In this document: one piece after another, positions 6,940-14,354 of the stretch
Layout of the letters: each line of letters opens with the position of its first letter
Numbering within the stretch: position 1 is the first letter of the stretch
Source: Mucilaginibacter ginsenosidivorans
GTDB lineage: Bacteria; Bacteroidota; Bacteroidia; Sphingobacteriales; Sphingobacteriaceae
Reading direction: 5' to 3'
NCBI RefSeq assembly: GCF_007971025.1
Contig: NZ_CP042436.1
Span: 1,922,001-1,986,000, forward strand
Length of the DNA stretch: 64,000 bases
Position numbers and translations under genes: made by a program
The notes under the pieces: model-generated
The model's database searches: none
Seen by the model: only the letters and a program-made list of their open reading frames with translations
What the model was told of the DNA's origin: nothing

Positions 6940-8289
6940 TTAAGGTTTGTCCCAATTGATCTTTCTCGACGAATACATCAGCGCGGCTACGATAATGAAC
7001 AGTGCGATGCTGCCCATCAGTAACGAGAGATCCTCCAGTTGAATAAGCACATAAATGAACGAGTAAAAAAGCGTTAGAATAAAGGTAAATACGACGGCCG
7101 CCTTGCCATTTTTCAGAAGCGATGCCAGGAAAGTGGCTATCAACCCTATCGTAGCGGCGGACGCGATCAAATAGGCGATGTTGTACCCCACCTGTTCGGA
7201 AAAGGAGAGCAGCAGCGTGTAATAAATGATCATGGCTGCGCCGATCAGAATATAGTTGAATACGTGCACCTTTTGCTTCCTGATCATCTCGGTAAGGAAT
7301 AGCGACACGAAGGTGAGCATGATGATGAGGACGGCATATTTGCTGGTGCGCATGGTTTTCTGGTAGTCGTCGACAGGCAGCTTGAACTTTACGCCGAAAG
7401 TTGCGTCGGCTGATCTCTTGTCGTTGGTTAGCAGGTCGGTATCCTGCACCCATTGCTGCGGGAACGGACGGTTATAATACAGCATACGCCACTTGGCCGA
7501 GAAGCCTTTGTCATTTACTACGCGTGTATCAGGCAGGTACCTGCCGCCGAAGCTTGGACTGGTCCAGTTGCCTGTCAGTTCTACATCGGTAGTTTTGCCG
7601 ATGTGGAGGAAATTGAGATCCTGGCTGCCTTTGATATCCAGGCTGAAAGCGAAAGGCACAGGGTTGTCCAGCAATCCCTCCAGGTTTACGGCAACCTGCA
7701 GGCTATTGGCAAACAACCGGTCGCCGGCGGCAGGTTCAGCAGTCAGGGTTTGCCTGGCGACCACAACCTGCGGGTTGGTTTTCAGCCCTTTCAGGTCGCT
7801 GATGCTGAAAAGGAGCGACGCCTTTTCAGGTATCAGTTGCTCCCGTTTCAGCGACAGCGAGGCCAGGTCGGCTTTGGTAAAATTGCCCGAAACATTGATG
7901 GTGCCGTTATAAACCGGCACAGCATAAATACCCCGGTGCAATACTTCGGAGCTGATGTTGCCTTTATAGTTAAGTTCGTTGGGCAGAACATAAAGCGTTT
8001 TGATAACCTCTGTTGTTGTCGTCTGACCCTTGCTATCGCTTTGGGTTTGCTGCTCGCGGTAAGGTATCACCAGCACCGGCCCCTGTATCAGCTGGTCGCC
8101 TGAGTACTGGTCGGTAACTGTTTTTACGGTGTCGTCCTGCCGTTGGGCACGTTCCTGTATCAGGCTGTTAATCATGGCCGAGGGTATCAGTAATACCAGT
8201 ACCAGAATGCCGATGAAAATCAATTTGACCGTCACCGACTCCCTGAGCCAGTGTAAAAGTCCTTGTGGTTGCGGTTGTTGTTCTATCAT
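6940..8289 (-). CDS. creD: inner-membrane protein CreD
   Basis: About 449 residues in the CreD family (named from the E. coli CreBC regulon; its biochemical role is unknown). After a short cytoplasmic start comes one membrane helix (VKLIFIGILVLVLLIPSAMI), then a periplasmic domain of about 270 residues containing the family-typical GPVLVIPY stretch, then five to six C-terminal helices. The start is placed at ATG 8289 (MIEQQPQPQ) rather than an upstream in-frame ATG, because a 19-bp palindrome (8308-8326) and probable promoter lie between them. It sits downstream of a winged-helix regulator and a membrane protein. The same palindrome precedes the first gene of the run, so creD probably has its own regulated promoter. 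Confidence 0.9.
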   Translation of the reverse strand: MIEQQPQPQGLLHWLRESVTVKLIFIGILVLVLLIPSAMINSLIQERAQRQDDTVKTVTDQYSGDQLIQGPVLVIPYREQQTQSDSKGQTTTTEVIKTLYVLPNELNYKGNISSEVLHRGIYAVPVYNGTINVSGNFTKADLASLSLKREQLIPEKASLLFSISDLKGLKTNPQVVVARQTLTAEPAAGDRLFANSLQVAVNLEGLLDNPVPFAFSLDIKGSQDLNFLHIGKTTDVELTGNWTSPSFGGRYLPDTRVVNDKGFSAKWRMLYYNRPFPQQWVQDTDLLTNDKRSADATFGVKFKLPVDDYQKTMRTSKYAVLIIMLTFVSLFLTEMIRKQKVHVFNYILIGAAMIIYYTLLLSFSEQVGYNIAYLIASAATIGLIATFLASLLKNGKAAVVFTFILTLFYSFIYVLIQLEDLSLLMGSIALFIIVAALMYSSRKINWDKP

Positions 8290-8307
8290 GTTGATTCTAT
8301 AAAAAAG

Positions 8308-8326
8308 TACTTTGTATTTCAAAGTA
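8308..8326 (-). promoter_or_regulatory. operator palindrome upstream of creD
   Basis: A perfect inverted repeat, TACTTTG-N5-CAAAGTA, 18 bp before the creD ATG. The same 17-bp core (ACTTTG-N5-CAAAGT) occurs before two other genes, at 9322-9338 and 56570-56586. It probably overlaps the promoter; the bound protein is inferred to be the adjacent winged-helix regulator. Confidence 0.7.
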
Positions 8327-8341
8327 TTTGGATAAAAAAAT

Positions 8342-8647
8342 TTAAATCTTCTTTTGCTGCTTTATCAATTGCTCAAGTGCATCCAGGTGATCTTTGAAAG
8401 CTTTTTTGCCTTTTTCGGTGGCTTCGTAATTGGTATTAGGTTTGCGGCCCAAAAAACTTTTGTGCACGCTGATGTATTCCTCACGCTCCAGCCCTTTCAG
8501 GTGCGATGCCAAGTTGCCATCGGTAATATTCAGCAGCTCTTTAAGCGAATTAAAATCATAGCGTTCATTCGCCACCAGCACGCTCATTACCTGCAGCCTT
8601 ACCCGGTTTTCAAAGGCCTTATCAAGTTTATCAAAAGCTATATTCAC
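8342..8647 (-). CDS. winged-helix transcriptional regulator (HTH_34/ArsR-like)
   Basis: A 101-residue protein that is essentially one winged helix. Residues 8-60 give helices with the turn TDGNLASHLKGLEREEYI and a wing (SFLGRKPNTNYEATEKG), and a C-terminal helix is suited to dimerisation. There is no ligand domain or cysteine cluster, so the signal is unknown. The start is GTG at 8647, whose GTGA overlaps the TGA stop of the upstream membrane gene by 4 nt, a strong sign of translational coupling. CreD lies 52 bp downstream. Palindromes before both neighbouring genes are its likely binding sites. Confidence 0.85.
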   Translation of the reverse strand: MNIAFDKLDKAFENRVRLQVMSVLVANERYDFNSLKELLNITDGNLASHLKGLEREEYISVHKSFLGRKPNTNYEATEKGKKAFKDHLDALEQLIKQQKKI

Positions 8648-9312
8648 CTATCGTATTTTAAATAAATGCGGGCGCCGTAAACAATATGCAGCACGCCGAA
8701 ACCAAGGGCCCAAAATAGTAAACCGTGGCCGGGTAAACAAGCGGCGATCAAACCTAAAATGATCTCGCATAACCCCAGGTATTTTACGTCGGCAAAGGTA
8801 AAGTTGCCGGCGCTGAACAAGGCGAGCCCATAGAAAATCAAGGAAGTTGCCGAAACGATGCCGTAATGATGATGCAGCAGCAGGATAAGGATGAGTATTC
8901 CTCCTGATAGCAGCGGTACGGCCATATGATACAGCAGTGATCGGCTTACAGAACCCCACATTTGCTGGCCCTTACGTTTGGCCTGGCGGTTGCTTAAGTA
9001 CAGTGCCGTTGCAATGGAAGCAACAAGTACAACAGCCGCAATAGTCACTAGTTTTAATATAAGATCGGAGTAATCGTTGAAGTTGCGGTACAACGAGCCC
9101 GCGTTGTGTCCTTTAAATATCGCTTCATCCAATTTACGCGAAAAGGAATATCCCGGGTCGTCCATAATCACCAGGCCGGCAACGCCGGCTCCTAACAGCG
9201 CGTAAATACCCGCGAGTATACCTGACAACCCACTGAGGGATATGAATTTGGACGAGCGCTCCATAATGCTGCGGATGGATGCGAGCTCGTTTTGCAATTC
9301 TGTTTCTTCCAT
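8644..9312 (-). CDS. membrane protein of the creD operon (222 residues)
   Basis: The start is set at ATG 9312 (MEETELQNELASIRSIMERSSKFISL). The longer reading from 9411 would run through the palindrome at 9322-9338 and abut the previous gene's stop, so it is rejected. The first 25 residues form an amphipathic, probably cytoplasmic helix; about six membrane segments follow, with a loop of some 40 residues after the second. No named family is recognised, though such proteins commonly accompany HTH_34 regulators and CreD in Bacteroidota (recalled, not searched). A 4-nt stop/start overlap with the regulator shows operon structure. It may sense or transmit a membrane signal to the regulator; that is inference. 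Confidence 0.7.
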   Translation of the reverse strand: MEETELQNELASIRSIMERSSKFISLSGLSGILAGIYALLGAGVAGLVIMDDPGYSFSRKLDEAIFKGHNAGSLYRNFNDYSDLILKLVTIAAVVLVASIATALYLSNRQAKRKGQQMWGSVSRSLLYHMAVPLLSGGILILILLLHHHYGIVSATSLIFYGLALFSAGNFTFADVKYLGLCEIILGLIAACLPGHGLLFWALGFGVLHIVYGARIYLKYDR

Positions 9313-9321
9313 TGAAAAAGC

Positions 9322-9338
9322 ACTTTGAGTTGCAAAGT
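9322..9338 (-). promoter_or_regulatory. operator palindrome upstream of the creD operon's first gene
   Basis: ACTTTG-AGTTG-CAAAGT ends 9 bp before the ATG at 9312. It has the same 6-5-6 palindrome as the site before creD and the one before the radical SAM gene. The proximity to the start suggests either a short leader or a site overlapping the -7 region. Confidence 0.7.
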
Positions 9339-9410
9339 AAATTAAAGAAAATGAATATAGCAAATTTTTGTTTGGGCGTGGTGCAGGGTGGGCGAAAATA
9401 AAATCATGCA

Positions 9411-10769
9411 CTACAAGGCTACATGGATGTTTGAGCCCAGCAGGCCGCCGTTATCGAGCACATAGGTGAAGCCTTGCGGTACGCTGCTTATTTTTACCCC
9501 CGACACAGTTATATTATCGGTAATAAGCCCGGGAGTGGAGTTGTAAATATACAGCACGCTGCTTTTGAAGCTGGTTATCGTTCCGCCGGTTACTGTCAGG
9601 TTGCCGGGGCAATTATCCAGTTGGATGGCGGCATTACCTATGCCGTTGCCGTTGATATCGCAATTGATCACCTTTACCAGGTTTGCCTTTTGAAGGTTGA
9701 TAGCAAAACTATTAGGCGACGATGTGGACAGTGTGCAAGCCGAAATAGTTAGGTTTTTTGTTTGATGCCAGGCCTGGATGCATTCCATGGCAGTACCCGA
9801 AATTTTATCGCCGGTTATCTGTATGTTATTTGAACCCATGTCGCCGTCTATCAGTTCGCCTACGGTGCCCGAGCCGGATACGACATTGTTTTGCCCGGTG
9901 CACGACTGGCAGTTAGCGTATTCTATTCCTTCCTGGCTCACATTATTGCAAATGTTTCCCTTTACGGTATTGCCCGAGCAGTCGACCATGCTAATGCCGA
10001 TGGCCCCCGACGTGGTGGTATTGCTCTCGATCCGGGTGCTATTGCAGCGCCTCAGTTCCATGCCCTGGGCAGAAAGATCGGTTGGATTGACGGGCATTTT
10101 AATGGTATTGTTAGCTATTACCCAGCCCGAAGTCGTGATGGCGCTGTTGGAGAGGTTACCCCTGATGCCCACGGCCATTTGCTGGACGGTTGCGGGAGGC
10201 AGCATACTGCGGTCGACGGTATTATTGCTAAACGTACCGCCGGATGTTACCGCATTTTCGGCATTAAAAAAGAAGCCGATATAGCCCGTATTGGAGATAC
10301 TGCAATAAGTTACCGATGTACTGTCGACCGCGGCGGCATAAATACCATAGGATGAAAAAGCGGATATATTGACGTGGAAGACAGCGCATTTGGAGGCAGT
10401 GATATTGATGGCGCCATAGCCGCTGGCATTGCCCGGGTTCTGGTTGTTCCAGTTCCCGGTAATTGTTCCGTTACTTACCCGCACTCCGGGGGCTGACACG
10501 GTTATGGCATAACTGTAGGGATTATTGGTGATTAGGTTGATGGTGGCGCCATTCAGATCGAGCGAATGGGTAAGTTTTAACCCGGTTACGTGGTAGGTTT
10601 TTCCCGCTTCCAGTGTAACGTCGCCGGCATTGAGCTGACTTTGAATAGCTTGCGTATCGTTGTCAATTAATACGATGTTGCCACTATCGGTACCGGCTGA
10701 TTTTCGGCAGCTTGAGACAGATATAGAAAGTACCACGCATAATAATGCTATAGGTAATCTTTTTCTCAT
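9411..10769 (-). CDS. right-handed parallel beta-helix lipoprotein
   Basis: An exported lipoprotein of about 452 residues: MRKRLPIALLCVVLSISVSSC has a basic start, a hydrophobic core and a lipobox ending at Cys21. The mature part carries many short strand-turn repeats rich in Asn, Ser, Thr and Gly (NTTTSGAIGISMVDCSGNTVKGN and similar), typical of pectate-lyase-like beta-helices with NosD/PbH1 repeats. An N-terminal block (QSQLNAGDVTLEAGKTYHV) is the usual lead-in. No polysaccharide-lyase catalytic Lys/Arg constellation is evident, so enzyme activity is not claimed. The start is ATG 10769; a TTG one codon upstream is less likely. It is transcribed away from a 560-bp gap and appears monocistronic. 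Confidence 0.8.
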   Translation of the reverse strand: MRKRLPIALLCVVLSISVSSCRKSAGTDSGNIVLIDNDTQAIQSQLNAGDVTLEAGKTYHVTGLKLTHSLDLNGATINLITNNPYSYAITVSAPGVRVSNGTITGNWNNQNPGNASGYGAINITASKCAVFHVNISAFSSYGIYAAAVDSTSVTYCSISNTGYIGFFFNAENAVTSGGTFSNNTVDRSMLPPATVQQMAVGIRGNLSNSAITTSGWVIANNTIKMPVNPTDLSAQGMELRRCNSTRIESNTTTSGAIGISMVDCSGNTVKGNICNNVSQEGIEYANCQSCTGQNNVVSGSGTVGELIDGDMGSNNIQITGDKISGTAMECIQAWHQTKNLTISACTLSTSSPNSFAINLQKANLVKVINCDINGNGIGNAAIQLDNCPGNLTVTGGTITSFKSSVLYIYNSTPGLITDNITVSGVKISSVPQGFTYVLDNGGLLGSNIHVAL

Positions 10770-11335
10770 CAATAATTTACTTTAACAGGGGTTACTATAC
10801 CGTTACCGATCAGTATAAAAATATAAAATTATTTGCGCAATAAAAAATAGTTGCGGGTTACAACTATGCAATAGGTGTGCCGGAGTGGGCTTTTTGGAGT
10901 TATGTTTTACGAAAGAGAGTAATGTCGGAGTTGGGATGCGGGAGTTTCAACGGGCCATCATTGCGGGGAACGAAACCATCTCCGCTCTGGAAATTCAGTA
11001 AGAAGCACGTTTTTCCGTTAAGCTGAAGAAACGATCAAGGGTTAACGTGGTTAACACAATTCGGCTCATTTATTAACTAATTATCTGATTATCAATAAAT
11101 TAAATAAAATGCGTGTTAACCATAATTATTTCTTTTTCAATAGAAAATATTTTGGTTTAGCCGGCGCGGTTTTAGCTCGAATCGAATAAGCTACTTGTAC
11201 ACCCAATAACGGAGACCAGGGTGTTTAAAAATGGATGCGTGGTGCTGGCGTACGTAAAGCCGTGACGGCATGACGTGCGACAAGCGGGGCAATTGTATTT
11301 TCAGTATGCAACAGAAAATAAACGCCCGGCTCCAA
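10770..11335. other. long intergenic region with GTTAAC sites
   Basis: No gene is recognised in these 566 bp. Near 10773-10860 is the AT-rich promoter region of the minus-strand beta-helix gene. Three GTTAAC hexamers occur within 80 bp (11041, 11050, 11115). TGGTTAACAC at 11048-11057 and GTGTTAACCA at 11113-11122 form a perfect 10-bp inverted repeat across 55 bp. Confidence 0.5.
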
Positions 11336-12943
11336 TTACCGCACCGTAACTATTACCCGCTGGTACCGGGTGAGCGATGGCGAGCCGTTGTCCGTTGCCT
11401 CGAACACCAGGTGTATCGTTTGGCCCGGCAGGGCATCCTTAGGTATCTGGGCCCCGGCCTGCATGGCGGTGGCATTAGTGATATCGACGGTGCCGGGGTA
11501 GGTGCCCGACCGGAACTGCCACCATTTTACCGTAAGGGAATTCCCGTCGGGGTCGGAGGCGGTGCCGTTGAGGCGTATCTTTTCGCCGGCCGAGGCCATG
11601 ATGCTGAGGGGACCCTCGATGGTTACTACCGGTTCGTGGTTGGCGCCTGAATATTTTGGCGTTACCGACCACTTCAGCCGCGCGGCAAAATCCTGCTGTG
11701 CCGCAGGGAAAAAATTTGGATAAGCCATAGCATCCGCAACTTTATTTGCCTGCGCCGCAGACGAGCTGAGCGTGGCTGCCATAGCGCTTGATGAGGTATC
11801 ACCCGTTTGAAAAAAGATATTTTTAGCATTGGGGTCAACTACTGCACGGCCGCCCCAGCCGCCGTACGATCCAACCTCGTAAGCGCGCAAGCCATTACCC
11901 AGCATATCCATAAACGTTGGGTCGTCGCCTTCACCCAGCCACGATCCCTGCTCCTGCACGGGCATCCAAACCACGTAACCCATTTTCCGCAGTTCATCAG
12001 TAGTATGCCCTGCTATGCCGAAATAGTCCATAATATCGCCCTTTACCATCTGCTTGCCATCGCCCCAAACACGGTACAAGGCGCCAAGCGGGCCCCTGCT
12101 GCTTACGTTTGCCTTCATCCAGGCAGCCGTCATGTATACCGAATCTTCCGGTTTGGCCCTCAGCTGCGCACCGTAACCGTAATTTGGCCCGCCGCGAAAC
12201 TGCCGGTATTCAATACCGGGCCAGTTGGGTTTTATATACGTAGCATACGTATCGTCCTGGTCGCCCGAGGGAAGCAAAACCACTTTCCGCGAGATCTTCG
12301 CCCTGATGCGTTCCCAATCCGTCGTATACTGGTATTGCTCCTGTATCGATTTCAGCGCGCGGGCAATGGTGCTTTGCCCGCCCCAGGCGGTAATGTATAG
12401 CTGCCCCGGTTTATCATCCAACATCAGCGACCGGATGAGGTCGGAACCTGGCGAGTCCTTAGAGATATCCCCGTCGAACTGGATATTGCCATACCTTATC
12501 TTCGAAAGCAGCAGCTGGGGCGAAGGGTAGGCCGGGTTATGTATCTTTAAATTGGGGTACACTTTGGCATAGGCCTCCACCGCGTTGTGAATAAAACGCT
12601 CGTCCTTTGCCCACCGCCACGACTCGCACGGGCATAAATTTAAGCCGAAACGCGCATATTCCCTGCCTGGCACAAACCATTTGGTACCCTTCCCGTCGCC
12701 CTTCCAGTGGAAGGCGCTGCTGGCATAAACCAGGCCCTCAACCTCTACGTCGCTGCTGTAAAGCAGGAAACGGATCATCGAGTTGTTGTCATCCAGCTCG
12801 GGGTCGGCAGTTACCACAATGCGCGGCCGGGCCGGCTGGTTTACAGTTTGCGCCTGCGCGGCGTGGTGCATTGCCGGCATTATCAGCAGGGCCAGCGCAT
12901 AACGGCTTATACGGGCGGATAAGCGTTTTGCATACAGGTTCAT
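11336..12943 (-). CDS. secreted DUF1593 protein (nucleoside-hydrolase-like)
   Basis: About 535 residues. The start is placed at ATG 12943 (MNLYAKRLSARISRY), which gives a good signal peptide cleaved after HAAQAQ; an in-frame ATG 12 codons upstream is less convincing. After the signal, PRIVVTADPELDDNNSMIRFLLYS corresponds to the Asp-rich metal-binding start of the nucleoside-hydrolase fold, as in DUF1593 proteins (often labelled cellulose-binding). The N-terminal domain runs to about residue 340. The C-terminal 150 residues (GPLSIMASAGEKIRLNGTASDPDGNSLTVKWW) form an Ig/PKD-like beta domain. The substrate is unknown; a periplasmic sugar or nucleoside hydrolase is plausible. No enzyme partners are adjacent. 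Confidence 0.8.
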   Translation of the reverse strand: MNLYAKRLSARISRYALALLIMPAMHHAAQAQTVNQPARPRIVVTADPELDDNNSMIRFLLYSSDVEVEGLVYASSAFHWKGDGKGTKWFVPGREYARFGLNLCPCESWRWAKDERFIHNAVEAYAKVYPNLKIHNPAYPSPQLLLSKIRYGNIQFDGDISKDSPGSDLIRSLMLDDKPGQLYITAWGGQSTIARALKSIQEQYQYTTDWERIRAKISRKVVLLPSGDQDDTYATYIKPNWPGIEYRQFRGGPNYGYGAQLRAKPEDSVYMTAAWMKANVSSRGPLGALYRVWGDGKQMVKGDIMDYFGIAGHTTDELRKMGYVVWMPVQEQGSWLGEGDDPTFMDMLGNGLRAYEVGSYGGWGGRAVVDPNAKNIFFQTGDTSSSAMAATLSSSAAQANKVADAMAYPNFFPAAQQDFAARLKWSVTPKYSGANHEPVVTIEGPLSIMASAGEKIRLNGTASDPDGNSLTVKWWQFRSGTYPGTVDITNATAMQAGAQIPKDALPGQTIHLVFEATDNGSPSLTRYQRVIVTVR

Positions 12944-13021
12944 ATATCGGTATTGGTTTAAAGAGGTTGTGTTAAACAATAATACCGAAAATAAATCCGA
13001 AATAACACGGTGTTTAAAAAT

Positions 13022-13077
13022 TATTGTGTCAGAAAGACACGATAGGGGGAGGTGAATGGTGAATAGTGAATGGTGAA
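13022..13077. repeat. hairpin plus GTGAATG heptamer array, copy 1
   Basis: The hairpin TTGTGTCAGAAAGACAC is followed by GATAGGGGG and four 7-mers, GTGAATG, GTGAATA, GTGAATG, GTGAATG (13050-13077). The same 26-bp block plus array recurs in direct orientation at 14132-14177, on the other side of the FISUMP gene. The rest of the 446-bp gap (12944-13389) shows an inverted CCCCTC/GAGGGG block near 13238 but no gene. Confidence 0.75.
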
Positions 13078-13389
13078 TGGGGGCGGGCTGGCGTGGTGGA
13101 ATAGCTGACTTCTCCCTACGGCAAGCGTCGCCGCCATGCGGATGCCCTGGATGGAATTAAAGAATTGCCCGGAGTTGGGTTTCTCCGCCGCAGGGTCTCC
13201 TGCGGAAGACCCTGCGGGGGGACAAAAAATTAAATTCCCCTCTTGGGAGGGGGCGCGGTGGGCAATGCGCAATAGCAGGGGGGCCGCTATGCTGATCCCT
13301 TGATGAGGTAACTGGTAAGCAGCCTGTTTACCTGTTCGGGTTGGGAAAGTTTAGCCACACGCGGCGCGTACACCGGTGAGCTTTATATG

Positions 13390-14031
13390 TTAATTGTCCT
13401 TAACTAAACGTATAGACAGGCGGTCATCTTTTCCAAAGGTACTTGTGTCAAAAGCCATGTCCACCTCGTTAGGGTATTCATATACCGAAACCACATAGGG
13501 AATATTCCCGCCGACATTGAAAAGAGTTTGTGTATAGAAAGCTGTTCTGTCTCCCTTATTTACGGTTTTGCCGTAAAAATTTGAGTAAAACCCTGCTGAA
13601 ACAAGGTTAAAACCGCTGGAATTGGTGCCTGATTTATAAGTCCAGGTTGAGGTAGAGAGCAGCGATTTGGTTACGTTCTCATCAACAAGGGAAGTGATCT
13701 CGCTCGGAATTGCGGGAGAGCCCAGTACGCCTATTAACTTATTAAAATCGTCTTTTGTTGGCAACCTCCATCCTGCCGGAAGCTGAATGGCTTGCGCTTC
13801 GGCAAAAGTATATAGTTTGCCGTATACCGGGTTGTTAGCCTCATTGTCGTAGTTAATTCCTCCGGGGCCATTATAGTTTACTGTTGTCCAGGTTTGGCTA
13901 CCAATGGTAACTGTTGGGTACTGGGTGCCGTTAATATTTACACTGTTTTTCGGTGGTACATCGCCGCTTTTCTTTGAACATGCGGTTAGTGTAAATGCGA
14001 TAAGGATACTTAGGTTGAATAGATATTTCAT
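13390..14031 (-). CDS. FISUMP-domain lipoprotein
   Basis: 213 residues. MKYLFNLSILIAFTLTACSKK is a lipoprotein signal with the lipobox Cys at position 18. The mature part starts INGTQYPTVTIGSQTWTTVNYN and includes LYTFAEAQAIQLPAGWRLPTKDDFNKLI, the hallmark of the Fibrobacter succinogenes major paralogous (FISUMP) domain, with 'GWRLPT' diagnostic. Such proteins are cell-surface or outer-membrane anchored; their function is unknown. The gene is flanked on both sides by the same direct repeat (13022-13077 and 14132-14177), which may mark insertion or duplication of a segment. Confidence 0.85.
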   Translation of the reverse strand: MKYLFNLSILIAFTLTACSKKSGDVPPKNSVNINGTQYPTVTIGSQTWTTVNYNGPGGINYDNEANNPVYGKLYTFAEAQAIQLPAGWRLPTKDDFNKLIGVLGSPAIPSEITSLVDENVTKSLLSTSTWTYKSGTNSSGFNLVSAGFYSNFYGKTVNKGDRTAFYTQTLFNVGGNIPYVVSVYEYPNEVDMAFDTSTFGKDDRLSIRLVKDN

Positions 14032-14131
14032 TTAATAAAGCCAGGTTAATGCCTGCAAGATAACAAATTTTTCTAAATGCTCTAAGTTTAACTAACGGTT
14101 GTAATGGCGGAGTTGCGATCCCGATAGCTCG

Positions 14132-14177
14132 TTGTGTCAGAAAGACACGATAGGGGGTGATTGGTGAATAGTGAATG
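14132..14177. repeat. hairpin plus GTGAATG heptamer array, copy 2
   Basis: The first 26 bp are identical to 13022-13047 (hairpin TTGTGTCAGAAAGACAC then GATAGGGGG). Three 7-mers follow: GTGATTG, GTGAATA, GTGAATG (14157-14177). The gap 14032-14354 contains this repeat and the regulatory region of the M1 peptidase; no other gene is seen. Confidence 0.75.
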
Positions 14178-14305
14178 GGTTGCGCAGGTGCGGGGGAACA
14201 ACTACTCTTTCTGCTGCGGCAGATGTAGCCGCTGCGGATAAGAACAACAATGGCTCGCTCTGCCTTTCGGTTATAGGCGGCGAAAAAAAATAAAAATAAT
14301 ATTTT

Positions 14306-14337
14306 ATAGTACTATGTAATAAATAGTACTATATTTG
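14306..14337 (+). promoter_or_regulatory. double palindromic operator overlapping a -7 promoter box
   Basis: Two exact copies of the self-complementary decamer ATAGTACTAT (14306-14315 and 14323-14332) lie 17 bp apart centre to centre. TATATTTG at 14330-14337 matches the Bacteroidota -7 consensus TAnnTTTG and overlaps the second decamer. A dimeric repressor binding here would block transcription of the M1 peptidase gene. The regulator is not identifiable; a GntR/YtrA- or PadR-like protein is a guess. Confidence 0.65.
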
Positions 14338-14354
14338 ACAAACTAATGTTAGTG

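Noticed and set aside
7453..8103. 216-codon plus-strand ORF opposite creD
   Set aside because: It lies wholly antisense to creD, whose membrane topology and family match are clear; no recognisable protein.
9313..9411. N-terminal extension of the creD-operon membrane protein
   Set aside because: It would run through the operator palindrome at 9322-9338 and abuts the preceding gene.
11270..11650. 126-codon plus-strand ORF at the DUF1593 3' end
   Set aside because: Mostly antisense to the DUF1593 C-terminal beta domain; no motif or plausible start context.
13040..13300. Insertion sequence near the FISUMP gene
   Set aside because: No transposase ORF and no IS-like ends; only short repeats are present.
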